Shown: positions 18,318-28,717, counted from the stretch's first letter. The stretch: 64,000 nt of DNA from Streptomyces capitiformicae (GCF_002214185.1 NZ_CP022161.1:4835767-4899766), one strand, 5' to 3'. Notes: generated by a model not told the origin, from the sequence alone. Numbers and translations: made by a program.

Positions 18318-18814
18318 AGCAATCCGCGTACGTAGGCGGCCTGGCCGGCATGCTGAAGATCGTCGGCCAGGACGCTCACCAGACGTACGCCGAGGGTGAC
18401 CGGCGGATCCCAGCGCTCGTCCACGATGCGGTCGAGGTCCTTGCCGGTCAGCCCGCGCACATATGCGAGGGTCTGCTCGTGCACGGCGTCGTAGTACCCG
18501 GTGAGCAGATCGGCGGAGTCGACCCGCACCTTGGCGACCTTCGCCGCGCTGTGCCCGTACCCCGTGTCGTGCCGCGGCAGACCGAGCCCGAAGCGTTTCT
18601 CCCAGTCCTGGGACAGCCAGACCTGGTCGCCCCCGGAGGCGTCGGCGACGTGGTCGTCCTGGACCCGGGTCAGATGCCAGACCAGCCAGGCGATGGAGTT
18701 GGCGTCGGGGGAGGGGCGGTAGTGGAGGTCCTCCCAGGACAGCCCGTCCACGGTGGCGTGCACCTCCTCCTTGATCCGGCCGTACGCGTCGGTGAGAACG
18801 TCCTTCACATTCAT
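18299..18814 (-). CDS. DinB-family (DUF664) putative mycothiol-dependent enzyme
   Basis: 171 residues. Four-helix-bundle DinB-like protein with the metal-ligand histidines visible: [10 protein letters not shown] near the N terminus and [14 protein letters not shown] at the C terminus. In actinobacteria this family includes mycothiol S-transferases and maleylpyruvate isomerase. The ATG at 18814 has GGTGGA upstream. It is convergent with adenosine deaminase and overlaps its end. Confidence 0.85.
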   Translation of the reverse strand: MNVKDVLTDAYGRIKEEVHATVDGLSWEDLHYRPSPDANSIAWLVWHLTRVQDDHVADASGGDQVWLSQDWEKRFGLGLPRHDTGYGHSAAKVAKVRVDSADLLTGYYDAVHEQTLAYVRGLTGKDLDRIVDERWDPPVTLGVRLVSVLADDLQHAGQAAYVRGLLQNADS

Positions 18815-18866
18815 ACGTCCACCATCGAGCATGCGTGCCGCGCCCGCACGGCTCGTCCCCGAAGCG

Positions 18867-19760
18867 TCAGCTGCAAGCCGCCTTCGGGTCGAGCAACCCC
18901 AGCAGGGCCCGCGCCGCGGGGCTGGTGGCCTCCGGCGGCGGCAGCAGGGCGACCGTCTCGTACACCGTCTCCCCGGTGCCCTTGACCGGGAGAGCGACGA
19001 GCGAGGCGCGCTTGTGGCGGAAGTGCCGGGGCACGACGGCGATTCCGAGGTCCTCGTCGACCAGGTCGAGGAGGCTGTGTACGTCGTTGACCTCCAGCGC
19101 GACCCTCCGGCGGACGCCCGCGGTGGCGAAGGCGGCGTCGGTGGTGCGGCGCGGACCCCAGTCCGGGTGGAAGTCGACGAAGACCTCGCCGCCCAGCTCC
19201 TTGGGGGTCACGGCGGCGCCGGCGGCCGCGAGGCGGTGGCTGGGGTGGCACAGCACGGTCATCGGCTCGCCGGTCAGCGGTACGACACGCAGCTGGTCGG
19301 TGTCCTCCTGCGCCGTCCGCACGGCGAAGGCGAGGTCGAGGCGTCCGCTCGCGACCTCCTCCGCGAGCGCGCCCGAGCCCGCCTGCCGCAGACAGATCTC
19401 CACGTCCGGGTGGTTCCGGCGGAACGCGGCGAGCAGCCCCGCCACCGGCACCCCGGCGATGCACTGCTCCGACCCGAGCGCGAGCATGCCGCGCAGCACA
19501 CCCTGCACGGCGGCCACCGCCTCATGGGCCGACCTCACCTGCGCCAGGATCCGCTCGGCCTCGGTCAGCAGCGCCCGCCCGGCCGGGGTGAGCGTCACCC
19601 GCCGGGTGGTCCGCACGAACAGCGGAGTCTGCAGTTCCCGTTCCAGCGTCCGGATCGAGGCGGACAGACCCGACTGGGAGACCAGCAGCCGTTCGGCTGC
19701 CCGGGTGAAGTGCTCTTCCTCGGCGACCGCGACGAAGTGCTGCAGATGGCGGAGTTCCAT
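18867..19760 (-). CDS. LysR-family transcriptional regulator
   Basis: 297 residues. The N-terminal winged HTH (MELRHLQHFVAVAEEEHFTRAAERLLVSQSGLS) begins exactly at the ATG 19760, and the periplasmic-binding-protein-like effector domain fills the rest. It is divergent from an aldo/keto reductase gene, the classical arrangement of a LysR regulator with its target. The longer in-frame start (19838) would cross the likely operator and is rejected. Confidence 0.92.
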   Translation of the reverse strand: MELRHLQHFVAVAEEEHFTRAAERLLVSQSGLSASIRTLERELQTPLFVRTTRRVTLTPAGRALLTEAERILAQVRSAHEAVAAVQGVLRGMLALGSEQCIAGVPVAGLLAAFRRNHPDVEICLRQAGSGALAEEVASGRLDLAFAVRTAQEDTDQLRVVPLTGEPMTVLCHPSHRLAAAGAAVTPKELGGEVFVDFHPDWGPRRTTDAAFATAGVRRRVALEVNDVHSLLDLVDEDLGIAVVPRHFRHKRASLVALPVKGTGETVYETVALLPPPEATSPAARALLGLLDPKAACS

Positions 19761-19780
19761 GACTGAGAAGCGTAGGCGCT

Positions 19781-19881
19781 GAATCCCATCGGATTCTTCT
19801 GTTGGACCAATGCCCCCAGGTCGCGAAAGAGTGGACACCGGTTCTCAGAGGGCCTGTCAGAGACCGTGGACACCGGTTCTC
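19781..19881. promoter_or_regulatory. LysR intergenic operator candidates
   Basis: Two structures lie between the divergent LysR and aldo/keto reductase genes. GAATCC-CATC-GGATTC (19781-19796) is a perfect inverted repeat 20 bp from the LysR start. GTGGACACCGGTTCTC occurs twice as a direct repeat (19831-19846 and 19866-19881) on the reductase side, 35 bp apart. Both could bind the LysR protein. Confidence 0.5.
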
Positions 19882-19922
19882 GGGAACCTGGTCCCGCCGT
19901 GCCAACCCCTTCTGGAGTCGCG

Positions 19923-20921
<999 letters not shown>

Positions 20922-21346
20922 CACGTCGTTCGGTACGTCGTTCGGTACGCCGCCGGGGTCCGCGCTGATGGGGCCCCGGCGCAACCGCCCTCCTCGGCCA
21001 CCGGTCGTGGATTCCGGGCGTGATCGTTGAACACGCCGGCGAGGACATACGTATGAGAGAGAACCCCCGGTCGGAGAGGGCTTCGCATCGTTTCAGCCAA
21101 CCGCGCTCACGAATATGCCAGGAGACTGGCTGAATTGGCATGGTGACAGAGTGTCAGGAGTGGCGATACTCGACTGAGAGGTCGATTGAGGCGTGAACAA
21201 AGTGCGTCGCCGCACGCGTCCATGTCGTCACTTTGCGTGACGGTCTGTCGGCCCCGTGTACGACCAACAAGTCTGCCAGGTGAGAGCGGGTTCGTCCGGT
21301 GAGCGGGTCCGGACGGCGTTCGATGGTGCGAACGGGGGAGCGAGGC
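20922..21346. other. 425-bp intergenic region
   Basis: No gene seen. It begins with two direct copies of a 12-bp sequence, ACGTCGTTCGGT (20922-20947). The rest contains AT-richer stretches (around 21040-21060 and 21105-21200) that probably hold the promoter of the gene at 21347. No reliable -35/-10 pair could be chosen. Confidence 0.5.
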
Positions 21347-21757
21347 GTGCACGACGAGTTCCTGTGCCATGTCACCGCGTACGGCATGTGCGGCGGCCAG
21401 CGGGTGGGTGTACCCCTGGGTACCTACCGCGCCCCCACCCTGGCGCTGGCGCTGTGGTGGATGCGCGACCGCGCGTTATGGATCGCCGAACGCCTCGACC
21501 CGCAGCCCGAGAATCCGAACTACCCGCCGAACGCGGTCGTCCCGGTCGCGGACACCGTCCCGGACGTGCCGAGCCTGCTGCGCGCCTGGTCCGCGGACAG
21601 CGCCCAACAGGAGCTGGTAGCCGAGGAGTTGGCCGCTGGAAACCTGGTCCGCATCGCCACCAACGATGACACCACCGAGTATGAGCTGCTCGCCGAGTCC
21701 GTCGACGCCGTTCGCATGCAGCGCATCGCCCAGCGGATCGCCGCTCCCGCCGCCTGA
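21347..21757 (+). CDS. Conserved Streptomyces hypothetical protein
   Basis: 136 residues starting VHDEFLCHVTAYGMCGG, a conserved opening in Streptomyces proteins of unknown function. It has a hydrophobic, Trp-rich stretch (PTLALALWWMRDRALWIAERL) but no clear signal peptide. GTG 21347 has GGGGAG 8 nt upstream; in-frame ATG codons at 21299 and 21323 are possible but lack such a site. It is followed by a hairpin (21768-21791) and then the FHA-ABC gene. Confidence 0.8.
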   Translation: MHDEFLCHVTAYGMCGGQRVGVPLGTYRAPTLALALWWMRDRALWIAERLDPQPENPNYPPNAVVPVADTVPDVPSLLRAWSADSAQQELVAEELAAGNLVRIATNDDTTEYELLAESVDAVRMQRIAQRIAAPAA

Positions 21758-21767
21758 CCCCCGTACC

Positions 21768-21808
21768 GGATATGCGCCTGGGCGCATATCCGGGCGGATC
21801 GGTAGAAT
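21768..21808 (+). promoter_or_regulatory. Hairpin followed by a leaderless promoter for the FHA-ABC gene
   Basis: GGATATGCGC (21768-21777) and GCGCATATCC (21782-21791) form a perfect 10-bp stem. A -10 box TAGAAT (21803-21808) sits 7 nt before the ATG at 21816. Transcription would then begin at or next to the start codon, giving a leaderless mRNA. No Shine-Dalgarno sequence is present. Confidence 0.55.
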
Positions 21809-21815
21809 TTCGGGC

Positions 21816-24140
21816 ATGGCGGAGCGGTCGATGGCACCGACTGCGCCCGAACTCGTCCTGGAGACCGAGTCGGGCTCCACGGTGATGACCCCGAGCCACG
21901 AGTACCACGTCGGACGCGACCCGCGCAGCGACGTCGTCCTCGACGACGACCGGGTCTCGTGGCACCACGCGGTACTCAAGGCACACGCCGACCACTGGAT
22001 CATCGAGGACGAGAACAGCACCAACGGCACCTACGCCGACGGCCACCGCGTCCACGCCTGGGATGTGGGGCCGGGCAGCGTCATCCGCTTCGGCAGCCTC
22101 GTCGACGGTCCCCGTGCCGTCCTCACCGGCCTCGCCGCCGAGCGCCCCACCGCCATCTTCCACCCCGCCTCGACCGGCACCTTCCGGCAGCCCACCAGCG
22201 TCCGCCCGCTGCCCGAGCGCACCGTCCGCATCGGCCGTGCCGCTGACAACGACCTGGTCATCGACGACCTCGTCGTCTCCCGCCGGCACGCGGAACTCCG
22301 GGCGCGGCCGGACGGCACGTACGAGATCGTCGATCTCGGCAGCCACAACGGCACCTTCCTCAACGGCAGCCCCGTCGACCAAGCCCCGGTCACTCCCGGT
22401 GACATCGTCGGCATCGGTCACTCCGCGTTCTGCCTGGTCGGCGACGAGCTCCAGGAGTACGTCGACACCGGCGAGATCTCGCTCGATGTCCAGGAACTGA
22501 CCGTCGCCGTCGACCACGGCCGCAAGACACTGCTCGACAAGGTCGCCTTTCCGGTCGGCGAGAAATGCCTCCTCGCCGTCGTCGGCCCCAGCGGCTCCGG
22601 AAAGTCCACCCTCCTCAACGCCCTGACCGGGCAGCGCCCCGCCGACCGGGGCACCGTCCTGTACGACGGCCGCGACCTGTACCACGACTACGCCGAGCTG
22701 CGCCAGCGCATCGGACTCGTCCCGCAGGACGACATCCTGCACGCCCAGCTGACCGTCCGCAGGGCCCTCGCGTACGCCGCCGAGCTGCGCTTCCCGCAGG
22801 ACACCGCGAAGGCGGAGCGGCAGGACAGGGTCGACGAGGTGATCCGTGAGCTGGGCCTCGAACAACGTACCGACCAGTCCATCCACAGCCTCTCCGGCGG
22901 CCAGCGCAAGCGGGTCAGCGTGGCCCTGGAACTGCTGACGAAGCCCTCCCTGCTCTTCCTCGACGAGCCGACCTCCGGTCTCGACCCCGGCATGGACCGC
23001 TCGGTGATGCACATGCTGCGCGGCCTCGCCGACGACGGCCGTACGGTCATCGTCGTCACCCACAGCGTCCTCAGCCTCGACGTCTGCGACCGGCTCCTCG
23101 TGCTCGCACCCGGCGGCAAGGTCGCCTACTACGGGCCGCCGGACGACGCCCTCGCCTTCTTCGGCTTCGAGCAGTGGCCGGAGGCGTTCGAGGCCTTCGA
23201 ACGGGATCAGGACCGGGACTGGGCCGGGGAGTACCAGGACTCGCCGTTCCACCGCCAGTACGTCGTCGCGTCCATGGGCCAGCCGTATCTGTCCGAGGAG
23301 GCGCCGGTCGCGGTGGCGCCGCCACCCAAGGCACAGAGCTGGGGCGCCCAGCTGGGCACCCTGGTCCGCCGGTACGCGGCCGCGCTCAGCGCCGACCGGA
23401 CCTTCCTCGCCATCATGATCGCGCTGCCGTTCGTGATGGGCGCCATGGCGAGAGCGCTCGCGGGCAGCGAGCTGGACCGCGAGACGGCCATGAACGCGCT
23501 GCTCATCCTGTGCGTCGGCGGCGTCCTGACCGGTGCGGCGAACGCGGTGCGCGAACTGGTCAAGGAACGCGTGATCTACCGGCGTGAACGCGCCGTCGGC
23601 CTGTCCAGATCCGCGTACCTGATGTCCAAGGTCGTCGTCCTCGGCACGATCACCGTCCTCCAGGCCGTCGTCCTCACCCTGGTCGCCCTGCTCGGCGTCG
23701 ATCTCAACGCCCCCGGTGGCGAAGGCGTGTTGATGCCGCCGCTCGTCGAGATCACGGTGGCCGTGGCGCTGCTCGCCTTCACGGCGATGATGCTGGGCCT
23801 CGTCGTTTCCGCGCTCGTCCGCAAGGAGGAGGTCACCATGCCCCTGCTGGTGCTCCTCGCGATCATCCAGGTCGTGTTCTGCGGCGCGCTGCTGGACGTC
23901 AAGGGCACGATCGTCCTCGAACAACTGGCGTGGCTGGTGCCGTCGCGGTGGGCGTTCGCCGCGATGGCCGGCACGATCGACCTCGAACGGATCGTCCCCG
24001 ACAAGGCGGACCCGCTGTTCGAGCACTCCGCGGGCGTGTGGCTGCTCGACATGGGCATGCTGGTCGTGCTGTCGCTGGTCTGCGGATACGTGGTCGCCCG
24101 GCTGCTGCGCCACCGCGAACCCGCAGTGATGCGGAAGTAG
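21816..24140 (+). CDS. FHA-FHA-ABC transporter fusion (ABCG-like half transporter)
   Basis: 774 residues. Two FHA phosphothreonine-binding domains come first (about 15-95 with HVGRDPRSDVVL and NSTNGTY; about 128-200 with RIGRAADNDLVIDD and SHNGTF). An ABC ATPase follows: Walker A GPSGSGKS (257-264), signature LSGGQRKRVS, Walker B SLLFLDEPTSG. It ends in an ABC-2 membrane domain with about six helices. Mycobacterial Rv1747 has the same design and is bound and phosphorylated by the kinase PknF. The kinase gene two genes downstream is therefore the likely partner. Cargo unknown. Confidence 0.92.
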   Translation: MAERSMAPTAPELVLETESGSTVMTPSHEYHVGRDPRSDVVLDDDRVSWHHAVLKAHADHWIIEDENSTNGTYADGHRVHAWDVGPGSVIRFGSLVDGPRAVLTGLAAERPTAIFHPASTGTFRQPTSVRPLPERTVRIGRAADNDLVIDDLVVSRRHAELRARPDGTYEIVDLGSHNGTFLNGSPVDQAPVTPGDIVGIGHSAFCLVGDELQEYVDTGEISLDVQELTVAVDHGRKTLLDKVAFPVGEKCLLAVVGPSGSGKSTLLNALTGQRPADRGTVLYDGRDLYHDYAELRQRIGLVPQDDILHAQLTVRRALAYAAELRFPQDTAKAERQDRVDEVIRELGLEQRTDQSIHSLSGGQRKRVSVALELLTKPSLLFLDEPTSGLDPGMDRSVMHMLRGLADDGRTVIVVTHSVLSLDVCDRLLVLAPGGKVAYYGPPDDALAFFGFEQWPEAFEAFERDQDRDWAGEYQDSPFHRQYVVASMGQPYLSEEAPVAVAPPPKAQSWGAQLGTLVRRYAAALSADRTFLAIMIALPFVMGAMARALAGSELDRETAMNALLILCVGGVLTGAANAVRELVKERVIYRRERAVGLSRSAYLMSKVVVLGTITVLQAVVLTLVALLGVDLNAPGGEGVLMPPLVEITVAVALLAFTAMMLGLVVSALVRKEEVTMPLLVLLAIIQVVFCGALLDVKGTIVLEQLAWLVPSRWAFAAMAGTIDLERIVPDKADPLFEHSAGVWLLDMGMLVVLSLVCGYVVARLLRHREPAVMRK

Positions 24141-24145
24141 CCGCG

Positions 24146-24793
24146 ATGGCCACCCCCCGGTTCCTCCCCACGCACGTCGTCCCCCCGGGCGGAATGCCCG
24201 CCTGGGAGAGCCCCGACCCCGCCCGCCCCACCGTGCCCCTCGACGCCCTCCTGCCCGTCCAACTCCTCGACCGGCGCGGCGACTGGGGCCACATCCTGTG
24301 CGCCAACGGCTGGTCCGCCTGGGTCGACGGCCGCCTCCTGGTCGCCATTCCCCAGAACCCGCCCGTCGCCGGCACCGCACCCGCCCGCACGGCCGACCCG
24401 CGCCCCCTGCTGGCCCGTGTCGAGGAGGCCCTCGCGTGCTACCGCACGGAGGCCGAGGCCCTGGCGGCCGGACGCCTCGACGGGGAGTCCTTCCGGGACC
24501 GTACGAAGGGAGTGCGGATCGGAGTCGTCGTGGACGGGGAGTCGCTGTGGCTGTTCGACGCCACGCACGAGCGGTGGGTGTACTGCGACGGGACAAGGCT
24601 GAGCACGTTCGCCGTCGCGGAGGAGCCGCACGAGAACCCGGCCCCACCGGCCCCCGCGGCGGTCCCGGCACCGGAGCCCACCCGTGTCGTAGGGGAATTC
24701 GGGCGCGCACCGAGGGAGCAAGGGGCGGAGGATCACGGACCGACCGATCACGAACCCACCCGTCTGGTCCCGCCGGTGAACCCCGATGAGTGA
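24146..24793 (+). CDS. Uncharacterised protein of the FHA-ABC-kinase operon
   Basis: 215 residues. The first 75 resemble an SH3-like or bacterial SH3 fold (LPVQLLDRRGDWGHILCANGWSAWVDGRLLV), the middle has KGVRIGVVVDGESLWLFDATHERWVYCDGT, and the tail is Pro/Ala/Glu-rich and disordered, with several Thr residues that a kinase could modify (PTRLVPP at the end). It begins 5 bp after the transporter and overlaps the kinase gene by 8 bp, so it should act with them. Confidence 0.8.
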   Translation: MATPRFLPTHVVPPGGMPAWESPDPARPTVPLDALLPVQLLDRRGDWGHILCANGWSAWVDGRLLVAIPQNPPVAGTAPARTADPRPLLARVEEALACYRTEAEALAAGRLDGESFRDRTKGVRIGVVVDGESLWLFDATHERWVYCDGTRLSTFAVAEEPHENPAPPAPAAVPAPEPTRVVGEFGRAPREQGAEDHGPTDHEPTRLVPPVNPDE

Positions 24794-25781
24794 GACGCAG
24801 CCGTTCTCGGGGCGGCCGTCCGAGCTCGTCGGACGGCAGATCGCGAGCTATCGCCTCGAGCGCGAGATCGGCCGCGGCGGCATGGCCGTCGTCTACCAGG
24901 CCAGGGACCTGCGGCTGGACCGGACCGTCGCGCTGAAACTCCTCGCCCCGGAGCTGGCCCGCAACGACACCTTCCGGCGCCGCTTCACCCACGAGTCACG
25001 GGTGGCTGCCGCGATCGACCATCCGCACATCGTGCCGGTCTTCGAGGCGGGCGAGACGGACGGCGTCCTCTACATCGCCATGCGGTACGTCGCCGGACGG
25101 GACCTGCGTCATCTCCTGGACCGGGAGGGCCCGTTGCCGGTCGCGACCGCCACGCGGATCGCCGCGCAGGTGGCTTCCGCGCTGGATGCCGCGCACGACC
25201 ACGGTCTGGTGCACCGGGACGTCAAACCCGGCAACATCCTGGTCGCGCAGGGCACGGACAGCGACCACCCCGAGCACGTCTACCTCACCGACTTCGGCCT
25301 GACGAAGAAGTCGCTGTCCCTGACCGGCTTCACCAGCGTGGGCCAGTTCGTCGGGACGCTCGACTATGTGGCGCCGGAACAGATCTCGGGCAAGCCGGTC
25401 GACGGCCGCTGCGATGTCTACAGCCTCGCCTGTGTCGTCCACGAGACGCTCGTCGGCCGGCCGCCCTTCCAGCGCGACGACGACATGGCGCTGTTGTGGG
25501 CCCACCAGTACGACCAGCCGCCTCCGTTGAGTGAGGGGCGCCCCGGCCTGCCGGCGGCGCTGGACGAGGTGCTGGCGAAGGCGCTGGCGAAGAGCCCCGA
25601 CGACCGGTACGACTCCTGTCTGTCCTTCGTGGCCGCCCTCAGGGGCGTCGCCGGTACGGCACGCGTGCCGGCGCCGGAACACGCGCCGACCCGGGCTGTC
25701 CCGGCGACACCGGGGCCGCCCGGACCACCACCGGAACCGCCCCCTTGGGCCAGGCCGATCTTCATTCAGCGCGGTTCGTAG
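24786..25781 (+). CDS. Soluble PknB-type Ser/Thr protein kinase
   Basis: 331 residues. Complete Hanks-type kinase: glycine loop IGRGGMAVVY, Lys51 (VALKLL), catalytic HRDVKPGN (Asp145, Asn150), DFG at 169-171 and the APE motif. No membrane segment or sensor domain follows; the C terminus is a Pro-rich tail. The start overlaps the preceding gene (ATGAGTGA), indicating translational coupling. The FHA domains of the transporter two genes upstream are the natural readers of its phosphothreonines. Confidence 0.93.
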   Translation: MSETQPFSGRPSELVGRQIASYRLEREIGRGGMAVVYQARDLRLDRTVALKLLAPELARNDTFRRRFTHESRVAAAIDHPHIVPVFEAGETDGVLYIAMRYVAGRDLRHLLDREGPLPVATATRIAAQVASALDAAHDHGLVHRDVKPGNILVAQGTDSDHPEHVYLTDFGLTKKSLSLTGFTSVGQFVGTLDYVAPEQISGKPVDGRCDVYSLACVVHETLVGRPPFQRDDDMALLWAHQYDQPPPLSEGRPGLPAALDEVLAKALAKSPDDRYDSCLSFVAALRGVAGTARVPAPEHAPTRAVPATPGPPGPPPEPPPWARPIFIQRGS

Positions 25782-25788
25782 CCGGACT

Positions 25789-26253
25789 TCACTCGGCCGG
25801 AGTGGTCCCCCGACCGGCATCGAGCCGCTCGACGCGAGCCACGTTCTCCCGGTCGTCGGCGTCCTGGCTGGCCTCGGCGGCGAACCAGGCGTCGAGGATC
25901 TCCTTCAGAAGCGGCTCGGAGGTCAGGCGCAGGCCGATCGCCAGCACGTTGGCGTCGTTCCAGCGGCGGGCGCCGTCCGCCGTGTACGCGTCCGTGCACA
26001 GGGCGGCCCGTACCCCTGGCACCTTGTTCGCGGCGATCGACGCGCCGGTCCCCGTCCAGCAGCACACGACCGCCTGCTCCGCCACACCGGAGGCGACCTC
26101 ACGGGCCGCCGCCTCCGAGCAGACCGCCCACTGGGGGTCGTCCCCGGGCCGCAGCGCCCCGTGCGGCAGTACTTCGTGGCCCCGATCGCGCAGCTCCGCG
26201 ACGAGGAAGCGCGCGACGGGTTCGTCCATGTCGGAGGAGACGGAGATCCGCAT
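25789..26253 (-). CDS. RpiB/LacA/LacB-family sugar-phosphate isomerase-like protein
   Basis: 154 residues. MRISVSSD at the start, VVCCWTGTGASIAANKVPGVRAALC (equivalent of the RpiB GTGxG phosphate/substrate loop with the catalytic Cys region) and the ARRWNDANVLAIG segment are typical. The family isomerises ribose 5-phosphate or related phosphosugars. ATG 26253 begins the fold; the longer in-frame start (26292) is not needed. It is convergent with the kinase, 7 bp apart. Confidence 0.85.
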   Translation of the reverse strand: MRISVSSDMDEPVARFLVAELRDRGHEVLPHGALRPGDDPQWAVCSEAAAREVASGVAEQAVVCCWTGTGASIAANKVPGVRAALCTDAYTADGARRWNDANVLAIGLRLTSEPLLKEILDAWFAAEASQDADDRENVARVERLDAGRGTTPAE

Positions 26254-26263
26254 GCCTCGGAGC

Positions 26264-26755
26264 CTACCGGCGTTGCTCACGGGCGCGGCCACGGCTTTCC
26301 GTCGCCGACGCCAGTTCGGTGAGGGAGTGCGGAGGCCGGGTCTTCAGCGCGGCTCCCATGGCGCCCTCCGCGAGGAAACCGTCGGCTCGGGCCACGTCCG
26401 CCGGAAGGCCGTCGAGAATCGCCGAGTTGACCAGGCAGGCATGACCGGAGAGGTGGCCCAGTACACCTTGCGGCCCGCGCTGACGGCATCGAGGTCGGCG
26501 GCGGTGAGTCGGCGGTCCAGGGTGCGCTGGTCGTAGCCGCCGAAGTCCACCCAGCCGCCGGCCGGGGCCCGGGTCACCGGTTCCGCCACGACACGGAGTA
26601 CGTCGTCGGCACACCGGCTCGGCGCCACGCTGGGAGCCTCGGCCTTCAACCCCGCCCAGGCCAGGTGCACATGGGCGTCGATGAAGCCGGGGAGCACCGT
26701 GGCGCCGCCCAGATCCAGGGTCCGCCGCGCCGACAGCCCCGCCACGTCCTCTCCA
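26264..26755 (-). pseudogene. Amidohydrolase (YtcJ-like) fragment, frameshifted
   Basis: Metal-dependent amidohydrolase remains: TVLPGFIDAHVHLAWAG carries the metal-binding HxH, followed by GGWVDFGGYDQRTLDRR. Near 26455 the homology jumps to another frame: GHACLVNSAILDGLPADV and ADGFLAEGAMGAALK continue the family sequence there. The N-terminal beta-sandwich and the C-terminal two-thirds are missing. The right-hand edge abuts the ABC fragment within a few bases of 26755. Confidence 0.8.
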
Positions 26756-26759
26756 GGCC

Positions 26760-27286
26760 GACGTGCGCTCGCACTCGGAGACGTACGCGCGGTGATCGTC
26801 GTCGCCGAGCACGAGGCCGACCTGTTCGAAGGGACGGTCCGGGAGAACGTCACCGCCGCGGTCGGTGGCCGAACGACCGACGCCCACAGCGGGGCGGTCG
26901 CCGCCGCGCTGACCGCATCCGGCACCGACGAGGTCGCCCGCGCACTGCCCGACGGCCTCGACACGCCCGTCACCGCACGCGGCCGTTCCCTGTCCGGCGG
27001 ACAGCGCCAACGCGTCGCCCTCGCCCGGGCGTTGGCGGCAGACGCACCGGCCCTCGTCGTACACGAGCCCGCGACCGCCGTCGACGCCGTCACCGAGGTA
27101 CGGATCGCCACCGGCATCAGGGAGGTCCGCAGCGGACGCACCACGCTGCTGGTGACCAACAGCCCCGCCCTCCTCGCCGTCACCGACCGGGTCGTCCTCC
27201 TCCACGCCGGCCGCGTCACCGCGACAGGCGACCACGAACGCCTGATCCACGACTGCGCGGACTACCGGACGGCGGTCCTCACATGA
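26760..27286 (+). pseudogene. C-terminal half of an ABC exporter ATP-binding domain
   Basis: The reading frame supplies the second half of an ABC ATPase: Q-loop-like AEHEADLFEGTVREN, the signature SLSGGQRQRVALARALA, a Walker B variant (PALVVHEP), and the end GRVTATGDHERLIHDCADYRTAVL. The Walker A and all membrane segments are lost. It ends in ATGA overlap with the next ABC gene, the usual arrangement of paired half exporters in siderophore clusters. Confidence 0.8.
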
Positions 27287-27728
27287 ACGAGACCACGGGC
27301 ACCGGCACCACCACGGAACTCACCGGCACCATGACCGAACCCACCGCCGCCGTCGAGCCCGCCGCCGTCGAGCCCGCCCCCGACGCCGGCATCCGCGCCG
27401 CCCCCGAACTGCTCCCCGTCGCCACCCCCGCCCGCACCCGTGCCGCCGTCGCCGAACTGATGCGCCCGCAGCGGTGGTCGGTGCTGGCGGCGTTCGGCGT
27501 CATGGTCGGCTCCACCGCCGTAGGGCTGCTGGTGCCGCCCCTGCTGGGCCGGATCGTCGACCTGGCCGCCGAGCGCGGGTCCGTCGACGCCATCACGGGC
27601 ACCGCGGGACTGCTGGTGGTCGTCGCCGTGGCGCAGGGCGTCACCGCCGGGTTCGGGCTGTCGCTGATCGCCCGGCTGGGCGAGACGACCCTGGCCCGGC
27701 TGCGCGAGCGGTTCGTCGAGCGGGCGCT
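27283..27728 (+). pseudogene. N-terminal fragment of a second ABC exporter
   Basis: Starts at ATG 27283 overlapping the previous stop. A Thr/Glu/Pro/Ala-rich leader of about 50 residues is followed by two membrane helices of an ABC_membrane domain (WSVLAAFGVMVGSTAVGLLVPPLLGRIVD; TAGLLVVVAVAQGVTAGFGL) and LARLRERFVERAL. At 27728 the sequence switches to a monooxygenase in another frame, so the transporter lacks most of its membrane domain and its ATPase. Confidence 0.8.
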
Positions 27729-28717
27729 ACTTCGAATGGGCGGCCGCCCGGGTCGCACATCTCGTCGAGTACTCCTCCGAGGTCGTCTCCGTGCGCCCGG
27801 TCACCGAGGACGGCGAGATCCGCCACTTCGACGTCACCACGCGCGATCCCCGCGACCCGGGTCACCTGACCGTCCGCCGCACCCGCAGCGTCTGTGTGGC
27901 CACCGGTCTGGAACCCCATCTGCCGCCCGGCGCGCTTCTCTCCCAACGGGTCTGGCACACCAGCGAGTTGCTGCCCCGCGTCGACGAAGTCCAGCGCTCC
28001 GGCGTACCGGTACGCCGCGCCGTGGTCCTCGGCGCCGGCCAGAGCGCGGCGGAAGCCGTCGACTACCTCCACCGCAGCTTCCCCGAGGCCGAGATCTGCT
28101 CCGTCTTCGCCAAGTACGGCTACACCCCGGCCGACGACAGCCCGTTCGCCAACAAGATCTTCGACCCCGAGGCCGTCGACCTGTACTACGGCGCCCCTCG
28201 TGAGGTGAAACAGTCCCTCTACGACTACCACCGCAGCACCAACTACTCCGTCGTCGACATGGAGGTGATCGAGTCCCTGTCCAGGGCGATGTACCAGGAG
28301 AAGGTCCAGGGACGGGAGCGGCTGCGGATGATGAACGTCTCCCGGATCCGCGACGTCGCGGTGGGTGCCGACGACGTACGCGTGACCGTGGAGTTCCTCC
28401 CGACCAGGAAGCGCGAGGTCCTCGCCTCCGACCTGCTCGTCTACGCCACCGGCTACCAGCCCCAGGGCATCGGGGACAACCTGGGGGAGATGGGCAAACT
28501 CTGCCTCCGCGACGACGAGGACGCCCTGAAGGTCGGCCGCGACCACCGCGTGGCCACCGCCCCGAACGTCACCGCCGGCATCTACCTCCAGGGCGGCACC
28601 GAACACACCCACGGCCTCACCTCGACCCTGCTGTCCACCACCGCCGTACGAGCCGGAGAGATCCGAGCCTCCCTCCTGGCCCGCCGTGCCACGGACCTGA
28701 CGCAGACCGCCGGTTGA
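27728..28717 (+). pseudogene. 5'-truncated ornithine/lysine N-monooxygenase
   Basis: About 330 codons matching the C-terminal three-quarters of a siderophore N-hydroxylase (CchB/PvdA/IucD type): YFEWAAARVAHLVEYSS, the NADPH site VVLGAGQSAAEAVDYL, the ATGY motif (LLVYATGYQPQG) and the C-terminal NVTAGIYLQGGTEHTHGLTSTLLS. The N-terminal FAD-binding GxGxxN region is gone. A GTG at 27791 could start translation, but the product would have no FAD site. These enzymes make hydroxamates for coelichelin- or desferrioxamine-like siderophores. Confidence 0.85.

Noticed and set aside
21372..24992. 1206-codon minus-strand frame
   Set aside because: Shadow of the FHA-ABC and following genes; low-complexity composition.
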